Positions 53,460-62,461 of a stretch of 64,000 bases of DNA are shown here, piece after piece. This DNA is from Sulfitobacter sp. DFL-14 (GTDB lineage: Bacteria > Pseudomonadota > Alphaproteobacteria > Rhodobacterales > Rhodobacteraceae), in NCBI RefSeq assembly GCF_003335585.1, contig NZ_QBFD01000004.1, positions 103,250 to 167,249 on the forward strand, written 5' to 3'. Made by a program: the position numbers and the translations under genes. The notes beneath the pieces were generated by a model, which made no database searches, was not told where the DNA came from, and saw only the letters and a program-made list of their open reading frames with translations. Each line of letters opens with the position of its first letter. Position 1 is the first letter of the stretch.

Positions 53460-54395
53460 ATGACCCGGCTCAACATCGAACAGCTCCGCACCTTCCTTGA
53501 GGTCGTGCGCCTCGGCGGCATGCGCAAGGCGGCGCAGAGCCTGAACCTCACCCAGCCAGCGGTCAGCGCGCGCGTGAAATCGCTTGAAGACACGCTTGCC
53601 GTGGCCCTGTTCGACCGCCGCGAAGGTGGTCTGACCCTGACCAAGCGGGGCGATATGCTGGTGCAATATGCCGAACAGTTCGAGATCCTGTCAGAACAGG
53701 TGACCGCCAATGTCATGGACCCCGACGGGATCGAACGGCAGCTTCGGCTTGGCGTTGCCGAAACGGTCGCCCAGTCCTGGCTGCCCGATTTCGTCGCGGA
53801 CCTGCACCACCAGTTCAACAAGGTTGAGATCGAGATCGACGTTGATGTGTCGACCAATCTGCGCGAACGATTGCTCGACCGCGAGATCGACATCGCCATC
53901 CTGCTCGGCCCGGTCTCAGAGGCTTCTATCAGCAACATCGCCCTGCCGGGCTTCGACCTTGCCTGGTATGTGTCTGCGCAGGCGGAATGGGCACCGCAGG
54001 ATCAGGCGGGGCTGATCGCGCAGAACCCGGTGATCACCTATGCCCGCAACACCCGGCCCTACCGCGAGATGCGGCGGGAGCTCTACGAAAGGGTCGGGCC
54101 GGGCACACAGATATTCTCTTCTTCTTCCCTTTCGGCCTGTTTCCGGCTTGTCGAAGCAGGTCTGGGCGTGGCGGCCCTGCCCGAAATCCTCGGGCGTGAA
54201 TGGGTTGCGCGCGGCCAGCTGCGTTGTTTCGATCCCGGGTGGTGCCCCTCGCCGCTTCAATTCACCGCGTCCTACCTCGGGGATCCCAAAAGCCATGTGG
54301 TCATGACCGCAGCGCGGCTGGCTCAGACGACGGCCCGGCGCCACGCCGATCAAAATAATCTATCACAAGTGCCAAAATCAATCGATTTGATTTGA
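53460..54395 (+). CDS. LysR-family regulator of the hyuAB-TRAP operon
   Basis: The 311-residue regulator has the helix-turn-helix MRKAAQSLNLTQPAVSARVK (preceded by QLRTFLEVVRLGG) and an effector domain with VAETVAQSWLPDFVADLH and a C-terminal AGLGVAALPEILG. It lies 54 bases upstream of the second hyuA on the same strand, and a strong inverted repeat lies across its own stop codon, so it likely activates that operon. It resembles the LysR gene at 27493 in the order of motifs and in position, which suggests the two hyu loci are copies of one plan. Confidence 0.9.
   Translation: MTRLNIEQLRTFLEVVRLGGMRKAAQSLNLTQPAVSARVKSLEDTLAVALFDRREGGLTLTKRGDMLVQYAEQFEILSEQVTANVMDPDGIERQLRLGVAETVAQSWLPDFVADLHHQFNKVEIEIDVDVSTNLRERLLDREIDIAILLGPVSEASISNIALPGFDLAWYVSAQAEWAPQDQAGLIAQNPVITYARNTRPYREMRRELYERVGPGTQIFSSSSLSACFRLVEAGLGVAALPEILGREWVARGQLRCFDPGWCPSPLQFTASYLGDPKSHVVMTAARLAQTTARRHADQNNLSQVPKSIDLI
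54375..54393. promoter_or_regulatory. Candidate LysR site within the end of lysR
   Basis: AAATCAA-N5-TTGATTT is a perfect 7-base inverted repeat covering the last codons of lysR, 57-75 bases before the hyuA start. Distance and symmetry fit an activator site. Confidence 0.55.
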
Positions 54396-54449
54396 TTGCA
54401 AATGCCTGCGACGCTGATCCGGCAATAACCGCCGAGAGCCAGACCGAAC

Positions 54450-56504
54450 ATGTCGCAGAACCGCATCACCGTTGCCGTCGATATCGGCGGAACCTTCACC
54501 GACCTGGAATTGCGGGACGACACCACGGGCCTGTCCCACAGCCTGAAGTCCCCAACCACGCCCGATGATCCGGCCCGCGGTTTGGCCGATGCCCTGCTGC
54601 TGGCCGCGGAACGGTTCGGCTTTGCCCTGTCGGACATCGGCCTGATCCTGCACGGCACCACGATTGCCACAAATGCCGTGCTGACCCGCGATCTGCCCGA
54701 TGGCGCGCTGATCACCACCGAAGGTTTCGAGGATGTGCTGGAAATCGGGCGGCACGCGCGGCGCGACATCTATGCCCTGCGCGGACCCGACCGAAGCGTG
54801 CTGATCCCCCGCAGGCGCAGGTTCGGGGCGCCCGGCCGGATCGGCGCTGCCGGAGAGGTGGTGCGGCCACTCGACGCCACCGCACTCGACAGCGTGATCA
54901 GCCGTGTCGCCGACAGCGGCGTAGAGGCCACGGCGATCTGCTTGCTGAATGCCTTTGCCAACCCCGAACATGAAATCGCGATCCGCAAGGCATTGCTGGC
55001 GCGTTGCCCCGGGATGGCGGTTTCCTGCAGCCACGAAGTCTCTCCCGAGATACGCGAATTCGAACGCACCGCGACCACGGTCCTGAACGCACAGCTGGTT
55101 CCGGTGATCCATCGCTACGTCACCGCCGTGCGCAAACGCCTGTCAGACGCAGGCGTCACCGCGCCGGTCTATCTGATCCAGTCGAACGGCGGTGCCATCA
55201 GCCTGGATGCCGCCGTGCAGGCCCCGGTCAAACTGCTGCTTTCCGGCCCTTCCGGCGGTGTGCTGGCCGCGCAGAAACTGGCGCGGTCGCTGAACACGCC
55301 GGATGTCGTGGGTGTCGACATGGGCGGCACCAGCTACGATGTTGCGGTCATATCCGGCGGTCAGCGCACGGTTGTGACCCAGGGAGAGATTGACGGCCTG
55401 CCCGTCCGTGTTCCGATGGTCGAGATGCATACGATCGGCGCGGGTGGCGGGTCCATCGCCTTTGTCGATGCCTCGGGCCGCCTGCAGGTCGGGCCGCGCA
55501 GCGCGGGCGCCGTGCCGGGGCCGGTCTGTTACGGGCGCGGCGGGCAGGAGCCGACTGTCACCGACATCAACCTGATCCTGGGGCGGCTCGACCCTTCGAC
55601 CTTCCTCGGAGGCCGCTTTGCGCTGGACTTCGACGGCGCGCGCCGGGCGCTGCGCGAGCGGATGGAGGTGCCGCTGAACCTTGATACCGACCATGCGGCA
55701 TCGGGTATCCTCAGTGTGGTCAACGCCAAACTGGCCGCCTCCATCAAGTTTTCCCTTTTTGCCAAGGGGCTTGACCCGCGCGATTTCGCTTTGATGAGCT
55801 TTGGCGGCGCAGGCGGCGTCCATGCCATCGAGGTGGCCGAGGAACTGGGGATCACACAGGTGATTTTCCCCCGCGATCCATCGACCTTTTCGGCGCATGG
55901 CATTCTGTCCTCTGACATTCAGCACGACCTGTCCCGCACAGAGATTCTGCCGCTTGCGCCCGCAAGCCTGGCGGCGCTCGCTGCGATGGCGGAGGACCTG
56001 CGCGCACGCGGCACGGCATTGCTTGACGCGGATGCAATCGCGCCTGAACGACGGGTGCTGCGGCTCACTGCCGACCTGCGGTATCGCGGGCAGGCTTTTG
56101 AGCTGATGACGGACATGCCCGATGGCCCCTGCACGGAACAGACACTTGCGACCCTGCGCGAAAGGTTCGAGGAACAGCATCGCCAGCGCTTCTCCTTTGA
56201 TGATCCGGACGAGGCGGTCGAGCTTGTGACAATGCGGCTGGTTGCCATCGGCAGGCTGGGCGACGAAGGCCGGACCGCGGCGCGCCACAGCCCGTCCGAG
56301 GCCCGCGCGACCGGCAGCCGCCCCGTCCATGTGAACGGCGCCTGGGCCGAGGTTCCGGTGCACCGCCAATTGTCGCTGGCACCGGGTGAGGTCATCGACG
56401 GCCCCGCCATCATCGAACAGGAATACACCACCCTTTTGATCCCGGGTCACTGGTCCCTGACAATGACCGAAACGGGTGACATGACCGCAAGGAAACAGCC
56501 ATGA
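54450..56504 (+). CDS. hyuA: Hydantoinase/oxoprolinase family protein, HyuA-type subunit (second copy)
   Basis: The 684-residue ASKHA-fold subunit has AVDIGGTFTDLELRD (about 10-24), LHGTTIATNAVLTRD near 70, VGVDMGGTSYDVAVI near 290, GAGGGSIAFVDASG near 330 and PTVTDINLILGRLD near 370. It uses ATP together with HyuB. It differs from the first copy in many places, so the two pairs probably have different substrates. The four-base overlap with hyuB and the following TRAP genes suggest that the substrate or its precursor is brought in by that transporter. Confidence 0.88.
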   Translation: MSQNRITVAVDIGGTFTDLELRDDTTGLSHSLKSPTTPDDPARGLADALLLAAERFGFALSDIGLILHGTTIATNAVLTRDLPDGALITTEGFEDVLEIGRHARRDIYALRGPDRSVLIPRRRRFGAPGRIGAAGEVVRPLDATALDSVISRVADSGVEATAICLLNAFANPEHEIAIRKALLARCPGMAVSCSHEVSPEIREFERTATTVLNAQLVPVIHRYVTAVRKRLSDAGVTAPVYLIQSNGGAISLDAAVQAPVKLLLSGPSGGVLAAQKLARSLNTPDVVGVDMGGTSYDVAVISGGQRTVVTQGEIDGLPVRVPMVEMHTIGAGGGSIAFVDASGRLQVGPRSAGAVPGPVCYGRGGQEPTVTDINLILGRLDPSTFLGGRFALDFDGARRALRERMEVPLNLDTDHAASGILSVVNAKLAASIKFSLFAKGLDPRDFALMSFGGAGGVHAIEVAEELGITQVIFPRDPSTFSAHGILSSDIQHDLSRTEILPLAPASLAALAAMAEDLRARGTALLDADAIAPERRVLRLTADLRYRGQAFELMTDMPDGPCTEQTLATLRERFEEQHRQRFSFDDPDEAVELVTMRLVAIGRLGDEGRTAARHSPSEARATGSRPVHVNGAWAEVPVHRQLSLAPGEVIDGPAIIEQEYTTLLIPGHWSLTMTETGDMTARKQP

Positions 56505-58147
56505 GCCGCCCCGATCCCGTCCTGCTCGAAATCGTTTCTGCCGCGCTTGTGTCGGTGGCAGAGGAAATGTCGGTCACCGTCTGGCGCACATCACGCTCGA
56601 CCACGGTGCGCGAGCTGCTGGATTATTCCACTGCCGTCTTCGATGGCCAGGGCCGCAATGTCGCGCAGGCGGCGCGGATGCCCGTGCACCTCAATTCGAT
56701 GGAGCTTTGCCTGCAACATATCGCGGCGCATCACATCCCGCTCGACGACTGGCGGGACGGCGATGTGATCGTGACCAACGACCCCTATTGCGGTGGCCAG
56801 CACCTGCCGGATTTCATCGCCTTCAAGCCGGTGTTCCGCGACGGCGAGCGGATCGCGATCACCTGCGTGCTGATCCACCATGTCGATGTCGGCGGCGGTG
56901 CTGCGGGTGGCTATAACGCGCAGGCCGTGGAAGTCTTTCAGGAAGGTCTGCGCCTGCCGCCGGTGCGGATCGTTCGCGATGGCAGGATGCAGGAAGACCT
57001 CTTTGCCACCATCCTGCAGAATGTCCGCGAACCTGAAACCTTTCGCGGCGATTTCCTGAGCCAGATCGCGGCGCTGGATGTGGGCGCGCGCGCCATGCTG
57101 CGGCTTGCGGACCGCTATGGCGTGCAGGCCCTGACCCAGATCGGGGCCGCGCTGCTGGACCATGCGGAACACGAGATGCGCGCGGCGCTGCGGGCCCTGC
57201 CCGATGGCACCTACGAGGCCGAGGATTTTGTCGACGGCGACGGGCTGGAAGACGGCAACAAGCGCATCGCGGTCACCCTGACCATTGCGGGCGACACCAT
57301 CGCACTGGATTTTGCGGGCACGGCGGATCAGGCCCGCGGGCCGATCAACGCGACCCTGGCGACAACCACTTCTGCCGTCTATTACGCCGTCATCGCGGCC
57401 TGCGGCGTAACCGGCACGGTGAACGCGGGCTGCTACCGCCCGATCACGGTAACCGCGCCCGAAGGCAGCCTTGTGAACGCGGCCTTCCCGGCGCCGGTGT
57501 CGATGCGGATGCTGCCCGGCCACAAGATCGCAACCGCCGTGCTGCGGGCCTTTGCCCAGGTACTGCCAGAGCGGATCCCGGCCTCCTACTACGGCACCAC
57601 CTTCAACCACGCGGTCAATATCCGCCACGCGGACGGGCGCCGTCAGGTCTATTTCGACAGCGAACTCGGCGGCTGGGGCGCGCATCCCGAGCGTGACGGG
57701 CCGAATGGTCTGGCGGCCGGGTTTCACAATGGCCAGAACACACCGGTCGAGATGATCGAGGCGCTCTTTCCCATGCGGTTTATCCGCTATGGTCTGGTGC
57801 CGGATTCGGGCGGTGCAGGTCGCATGCGCGGCGGTCTGGGGATCGTGCGGGAATGGGAGTTCCTGGCCGAAAGCGGGCTGCTCAATGCCTCTTTCGACGC
57901 TTTCACCTCACTGCCCTATGGGCTGGACGGCGGTGCACCGGGGCGCGGTGGGACCCTGAGTGTCACCCGCGACGGCATCACCACCCCCCTTGCCGCCAAG
58001 ACAATCGGCCATGCCCTGCGTCCCGGCGATATCGTGCGGATGGAGACCCCGGGCGGCGGCGGCCACGGCGACCCTGCCCTGCGCGACAGCACGGCGCAGG
58101 CCGCCGACCTGGCTGACGGATATGTCACGAAGGGGGTTTCCGAATGA
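56501..58147 (+). CDS. hyuB: Hydantoinase/oxoprolinase family protein, HyuB-type subunit (second copy)
   Basis: The 548-residue partner of HyuA has DYSTAVFDGQGRNVAQAARM near residue 45, VIVTNDPYCGGQHLPDFIA near 88, GGAGRMRGGLGIVREWEF near 435 and the C-terminal PGGGGHGDPALRD. The length is normal. ATGA overlap fixes the start. 124 bases follow before dctQ without a gene or terminator-like hairpin, so read-through into the TRAP genes is expected. Confidence 0.88.
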   Translation: MSRPDPVLLEIVSAALVSVAEEMSVTVWRTSRSTTVRELLDYSTAVFDGQGRNVAQAARMPVHLNSMELCLQHIAAHHIPLDDWRDGDVIVTNDPYCGGQHLPDFIAFKPVFRDGERIAITCVLIHHVDVGGGAAGGYNAQAVEVFQEGLRLPPVRIVRDGRMQEDLFATILQNVREPETFRGDFLSQIAALDVGARAMLRLADRYGVQALTQIGAALLDHAEHEMRAALRALPDGTYEAEDFVDGDGLEDGNKRIAVTLTIAGDTIALDFAGTADQARGPINATLATTTSAVYYAVIAACGVTGTVNAGCYRPITVTAPEGSLVNAAFPAPVSMRMLPGHKIATAVLRAFAQVLPERIPASYYGTTFNHAVNIRHADGRRQVYFDSELGGWGAHPERDGPNGLAAGFHNGQNTPVEMIEALFPMRFIRYGLVPDSGGAGRMRGGLGIVREWEFLAESGLLNASFDAFTSLPYGLDGGAPGRGGTLSVTRDGITTPLAAKTIGHALRPGDIVRMETPGGGGHGDPALRDSTAQAADLADGYVTKGVSE

Positions 58148-58271
58148 CCCGGAAGATGCCCGCGATAAACGCGCCTGTCGCCAATTGTGCGGACCGGCAG
58201 AGGCGCGATGGCGCGACACACTGGACTCGCCTCCAAGGGTGTGATCGGCTGATTTCCATGGAACTATCACT

Positions 58272-58847
58272 ATGACAGAGCCGCTGCCGCAACGTCTTTC
58301 GCGATGGCTGGCATGGGTGGCGGGGGCCGTCATCCTGTTCGGCTGCGCCGTCCCCATCACCATCGACGTGGCCATGCGGTATTTCTTCAACCAGAGCGCG
58401 GTCGACAGTTTCGAGATCTCCTCCTACGGGCTGGCGATCTGCATTGGCCTCGGCATGGCCTTCACGGTTACGACAAAGGCGCATATCAGGGTCGATTTCC
58501 TGGCCGCCCGCCTGCCCTTCCCGCTGCGCGCGGCCTGCGATTTGCTGGCGGCCTTTGCGCTGGCGCTGGTCGCGGCGGCGCTGGCATGGTTCGCCTGGGG
58601 CACCCTGGAACAATCCTGGTCACTGGGCGCGCGGTCCATGTCGCAGATGCGCGTGCCGCTGGTGCTGCCGCAGGGGCTTTGGTGGATCGGCCTGTTCTGG
58701 TTTGCCTGTATGGCGGTCCTGGCGCCGGTGCAGGCCGTGCTGCGCCTGATCCGCGGTGACAGGGCCGGGTTTGACGCCGCGGTCGGGTCAGCCGACCTGG
58801 ACGCAGAGATCGCAGAAGCTGTGCATGCATCGGATGGCGCGCCATGA
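58272..58847 (+). CDS. dctQ: TRAP transporter small permease (DctQ), plus-strand operon
   Basis: The 191-residue protein has four membrane segments, with TIDVAMRYFFNQSAVDSFEI after the first one, the DctQ family core (split here by chance into DVAMRYFFN and DSFEISSYG). The C-terminal tail is acidic and cytoplasmic. It pairs with the large permease whose start overlaps its stop by four bases. GGAA stands before the ATG. Confidence 0.88.
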   Translation: MTEPLPQRLSRWLAWVAGAVILFGCAVPITIDVAMRYFFNQSAVDSFEISSYGLAICIGLGMAFTVTTKAHIRVDFLAARLPFPLRAACDLLAAFALALVAAALAWFAWGTLEQSWSLGARSMSQMRVPLVLPQGLWWIGLFWFACMAVLAPVQAVLRLIRGDRAGFDAAVGSADLDAEIAEAVHASDGAP

Positions 58848-60151
58848 TCCTCACCGCCTTTCTCTTGCTTGTCGTCATGCTGGTGCTGTCGCTGCCGGTG
58901 GCCGTTGTGCTGGCGATGACCGGCTACATCCTGTCGGAAAACTACGCCTTCTTCCCGATGACCGGCGCGGCTGGCGAACTGGCCTGGAACTCCTCTGCCG
59001 ATTTCATCCTGATCGCGGCGCCCATGTTCATCATGATGGGAGAGCTCATGCACCGCTCAGGCGTGTCCGGCCGCCTGTTCGATGCGCTGACGCCCTGGTT
59101 CTCGCGCCTGCCGGGACGGTTGATGCATACCAACATCGCGGCAAGCGCGGTATTTGCCGCAACATCCGGATCTTCCATCGCGACGGCGGCGACAATCGGA
59201 ACGGTGGCCATCCCCAACATGGATGCCGGCGGCTACAACCGGCCCCTGTTCCTGGGGTCCATCGCTGCGGGCGGCACCTTGGGCATCCTGATCCCGCCGT
59301 CGATCAACATGATCATCTATGCGGTGCTGACAGATACCTCGGTCGCTGATCTTTATGCCGCAGGGTTCATTCCAGGCTTTGTCCTGGCGATGCTCTTTTC
59401 CGGGATCGTCCTGGCGCTGGTCCTGTGGAGACCGCGTTGGGGCGGGCACCGGCTGGAGGGCGGTTCGCTCTGGCCCGCGCGGCTGCGTGGCCTGCCGCAA
59501 CTGGTGCCGCCCCTGGCGCTGTTCGCCATTGTCGTCGGCAGCATCTATGCCGGTGTCGCCACACCCACGGAAGCGGCGGCACTTGGCCTGATCGCCACCG
59601 TGGGGCTTGTCGCGCTGAACGGCAGGCTGAGCGTGCCGGTCCTGCTGGCCGCTTTTGAAGGCACCGTGCGCACCACCTGCATGATCATGCTGATCGTCAT
59701 CGCCGCTTTCTTTCTCAACTTCGTCATGGTCAGCATCGGATTGGTGCAGGCGATCACCGATGCGGTGCTGAACCTGGGCTGGCCGCCGCTTGGCATGCTG
59801 CTTGCCATCATCTGTTTCTACCTGCTGCTGGGCTGCTTCATGGAGACGCTTTCCATGATGATCGCGACCACGCCCATCATCGTTCCCGTTGTGGTGGGGC
59901 TGGGTTATTCCCCGGTCTGGTGGGGTGTCGTCTTTGTCATCCTGATCGAAGCGGCGCTGATCACCCCGCCGGTCGGCATGAACCTTTATGTGGTGCAGGC
60001 CGTGCGCAAGGGCGCAGGCGATTTCAGCGATCTGTTCAAGGGGTCCGCCCCCTTCCTGGCCGCCATGCTCGCGATGATCGGCCTGCTCCTCCTGTTTCCG
60101 CAACTCGCGCTCTGGCTGCCCACCATCGTCAATCCAAAACCGGGCGGTTAA
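58844..60151 (+). CDS. dctM: TRAP transporter large permease (DctM), plus-strand operon
   Basis: The 435-residue protein has about 12 membrane segments and the family blocks AAPMFIMMGELMHRSG, AATSGSSIATAATIGTVAIP, GGTLGILIPPSINMIIY, TPTEAAALG and LITPPVGMNLYVVQ. It forms the sodium-coupled channel for the DctP protein that follows 27 bases downstream. The permease-before-binding-protein order (Q-M-P) differs from the P-Q-M order of the minus-strand TRAP system. Confidence 0.93.
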   Translation: MILTAFLLLVVMLVLSLPVAVVLAMTGYILSENYAFFPMTGAAGELAWNSSADFILIAAPMFIMMGELMHRSGVSGRLFDALTPWFSRLPGRLMHTNIAASAVFAATSGSSIATAATIGTVAIPNMDAGGYNRPLFLGSIAAGGTLGILIPPSINMIIYAVLTDTSVADLYAAGFIPGFVLAMLFSGIVLALVLWRPRWGGHRLEGGSLWPARLRGLPQLVPPLALFAIVVGSIYAGVATPTEAAALGLIATVGLVALNGRLSVPVLLAAFEGTVRTTCMIMLIVIAAFFLNFVMVSIGLVQAITDAVLNLGWPPLGMLLAIICFYLLLGCFMETLSMMIATTPIIVPVVVGLGYSPVWWGVVFVILIEAALITPPVGMNLYVVQAVRKGAGDFSDLFKGSAPFLAAMLAMIGLLLLFPQLALWLPTIVNPKPGG

Positions 60152-60178
60152 CGCCCTTCCAAACCAAGGGAGACTATC

Positions 60179-61213
60179 ATGAAAACACTGATTGCGACCA
60201 CTCTGGCGGGCCTCATGGCACTGCCCGCACTTGCGCAGGACATGCCCGAGACCGAGTTCAATGTCGTCGGCTCCATCGGCGGGCTGTCGATGTACACCGA
60301 CAAGGAACTGCCGTTCTGGACCGAACAGGTGCCCGCCGACACCGGCGGCAAGATCACCGCGAATGTGAAACCTTTCACCGAGCTGGGTTTCAAGGGCGGT
60401 GAGATCTTCCGGCTGGTCAGCAACGGCACATTGCAGATGGCCACCACGGTGCTGGCCTACAACTCCGGCGAAGTGCCGATGAATGAATCGGTCGACCTCG
60501 TTGGCGTGATCGGCAGTGTCGAGGAACTGGCGGCGGCTGTCGAAAGCTGGCGGTCATCCTATGCCGAATTCCTGGAGACAGAGCACAACATCAAGCTGCT
60601 GGGCTTCGGCACCTATCAGGCGCAGGTGATTTATTGCCGCGATGAATTCACCTCGCTTGCTGATCTGAAAGGCCGCAAGGTGCGCGCATCGGGTGCCTCG
60701 CAACAGGCATTTGTCAACCACCTGGGCGGCTCGCCCCTGTCCATCGCCTTTGCCGAAGTGCAACCGGCACTGGCCAGCGGCGTCGTCGATTGCGCCATCA
60801 CCGGGGCGCTGTCGGGCTACAAGGCAAAGTGGAATGAATCCGCGCGGTTCATCTCTCCGATGCCGGTCAATTTCGGGCTGGCGGCACAGCTGGCAAACCT
60901 CGACTGGTGGAACGGCCTTGACGCCAGCGTGCAGGAATATCTGACCACCAGCCTGCGGGGCCTGGAAACTTCCATCTTCGAGCTGGCCGCGACGGAGACT
61001 GCAACCGGGCTGGCCTGCAATACCTCCGGCCCCTGTTCCGAAGGGGACACTGCCGGGATGACGCTGGTGCCGATGACCGAAGCTGACGATGCGCTGCGCG
61101 CGGAAGCCGTCAAGGCGGCCATCCTGCCCGAGTTCGCGGACCGTTGCGGCGCCGATTGCGTCGCGACCTGGAACGAGACCATCGGCCAGACGCTGGGCAT
61201 GACCATCGAATGA
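60179..61213 (+). CDS. dctP: TRAP transporter substrate-binding protein (DctP), plus-strand operon
   Basis: The 344-residue periplasmic protein has a signal peptide (about 1-20, ALPALAQ/DM). LADLKGRKVRASGASQQAFVN holds the carboxylate-binding arginine region of DctP proteins (blocks LKGRKVRASG and FAEVQPALASGVVD). Its sequence is distant from the DctP at 46852, so a different ligand is likely. Two C-terminal cysteine pairs (ACNTSGPC and CGADC) could form disulfides. It closes the LysR-HyuAB-TRAP unit and is followed by a hairpin at 61221. Confidence 0.9.
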   Translation: MKTLIATTLAGLMALPALAQDMPETEFNVVGSIGGLSMYTDKELPFWTEQVPADTGGKITANVKPFTELGFKGGEIFRLVSNGTLQMATTVLAYNSGEVPMNESVDLVGVIGSVEELAAAVESWRSSYAEFLETEHNIKLLGFGTYQAQVIYCRDEFTSLADLKGRKVRASGASQQAFVNHLGGSPLSIAFAEVQPALASGVVDCAITGALSGYKAKWNESARFISPMPVNFGLAAQLANLDWWNGLDASVQEYLTTSLRGLETSIFELAATETATGLACNTSGPCSEGDTAGMTLVPMTEADDALRAEAVKAAILPEFADRCGADCVATWNETIGQTLGMTIE

Positions 61214-61220
61214 ACCAAAC

Positions 61221-61247
61221 CGGGGCGGCAGTTTGCCTGCTGCCCCG
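61221..61247 (+). terminator. Hairpin after the plus-strand TRAP operon
   Basis: CGGGGCGGCAG and CTGCTGCCCCG form an 11-base-pair stem with one G-T pair, 7 bases after the stop codon. No T-run follows, so it is a probable terminator only. Confidence 0.5.
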
Positions 61248-61329
61248 ACACCTTCAGTGATGTTGAAGGTCAGATGACTTTGACCGTCACGTCACAAACC
61301 GTCCCTGAAGCGCCCCCCCTTAAACTTGA

Positions 61330-61375
61330 ATCGCCGATACCCTGCCGCGCTTCGCGCTCTCGGGACATCGGCGAT
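61330..61375. repeat. Nested inverted repeat between converging genes
   Basis: ATCGCCGAT (61330-61338) matches ATCGGCGAT (61367-61375); inside lie CCC/GGG and GCGC-TTC-GCGC. It could be a two-way terminator or a REP-like element. Confidence 0.5.
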
Positions 61376-61385
61376 ACCGGGTGTA

Positions 61386-61727
61386 TCAGGTTAAAGGCGG
61401 GACGCTGTAGTCAGACACAAAAGGCGTTTCCTCGTGCGACTGCAGAAAGGCGATGGTGCCATCCTCGAAATAGGCCTGGGCCACACCCGGCCCTTTCGCC
61501 ACCAGCCGGAACACATGGCGCTTGCCGTCTCTGAACGTCTCATAGCGCGTCCAATAAGTGTCGCCCTCAAAGCCATAGACACCCTTGTCCGTCTCCCCGT
61601 TCACAAAGCGGGCGATGCAGGTGCCACCAACCTCATAGTCTATGCAGGCCGCGACCTGCCGCGTTTCGGGGTCCAGCGCAAAAACGCTGTGGCCTTCCAG
61701 GAATTGCTTTACTTCACCGGCCTTCAT
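61386..61727 (-). CDS. Hypothetical protein, 113 residues
   Basis: I do not recognise this protein. It starts MKAGEVKQFLEGHSVFALD, contains ACIDYEVGGTCIARF and FEGDTYWTRYETFRDGKRHVFRL, and ends DYSVPPLT. It has no signal peptide or membrane segment; the alternating hydrophobic pattern suggests a small beta-rich protein. The start at 61727 is supported by a strong AAAGGAGAT site; the frame is open upstream to 61817. It is monocistronic, facing the TRAP operon. Confidence 0.7.
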   Translation of the reverse strand: MKAGEVKQFLEGHSVFALDPETRQVAACIDYEVGGTCIARFVNGETDKGVYGFEGDTYWTRYETFRDGKRHVFRLVAKGPGVAQAYFEDGTIAFLQSHEETPFVSDYSVPPLT

Positions 61728-61938
61728 CTGGCGTATCTCCTTTGGTTCCGCTGATCCTAAGAGCGCGCGCAGGGTCTGAACAGCCCGAAGTGAGTACGCA
61801 TCCGACCCAAGTTGCAACGCTGTTCTTTATCGAGACCGCAACAAGCGATAGAGTGTTCCTGATCTGGTTCACGTCGGTCCGCAATTCTATGGTGCAACCG
61901 TTTCACACCTATCCCGATGATCGCGGAGGCCAAGAGAC

Positions 61939-62448
61939 ATGCAAACCCCCACGAAGACACTTGCAGCCGCAACCTTGGCTGCACTGACCTCCACCCCCGT
62001 CACGGCCCAGACCCTGGCAGAGATACTTGCCCCGCGTCCGGATACCTATGCCTGTTGGCAGCGCAGCTATTCAGAGGATCATCTCGCCGAACACCCCCTG
62101 CAAAAGGTCACTGAGGTCTTCTTTCACCTCAGCTATTACGAAATGGAGCATCACGAGGCGGGCAAGGGCAATTATTCCTTCTCGATCGATTTCACCACCC
62201 GAGAGCGCAAGGGCGGGGCCGGCGGGCTGTGTTATCAGGATGATCAGGGCCAGGTGATCTGCGGCGGCGATTGCGACAGTGGCGCCCTGACGATCCGAAA
62301 CGCCCGGACCGAAGGATCGCTGTTGCTGGAGCTGACATCGGGCGGCATGACCTTGACAGACTGCGGCGACGATACACCTTTTTACCTCTCGTCCGAGCCG
62401 GATGATACGCTTTTTCTGGTCCATCCTGCGCATTGCCCCGCAGATTAA
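61939..62448 (+). CDS. Hypothetical secreted protein, 169 residues
   Basis: The product has a signal peptide (about 1-24, TPVTAQ/TL) and is rich in cysteine after that (Cys in YACWQ, GLCYQ, VICGGDCDSG, LTDCGDD and PAHCPAD), which fits a disulfide-bonded periplasmic or exported beta-rich protein. No family name comes to mind. GGAGG lies eight bases before the ATG. The 211 bases upstream are shared with the divergent gene at 61727. Confidence 0.72.
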   Translation: MQTPTKTLAAATLAALTSTPVTAQTLAEILAPRPDTYACWQRSYSEDHLAEHPLQKVTEVFFHLSYYEMEHHEAGKGNYSFSIDFTTRERKGGAGGLCYQDDQGQVICGGDCDSGALTIRNARTEGSLLLELTSGGMTLTDCGDDTPFYLSSEPDDTLFLVHPAHCPAD

Positions 62449-62461
62449 CAGGCACCGGCAA

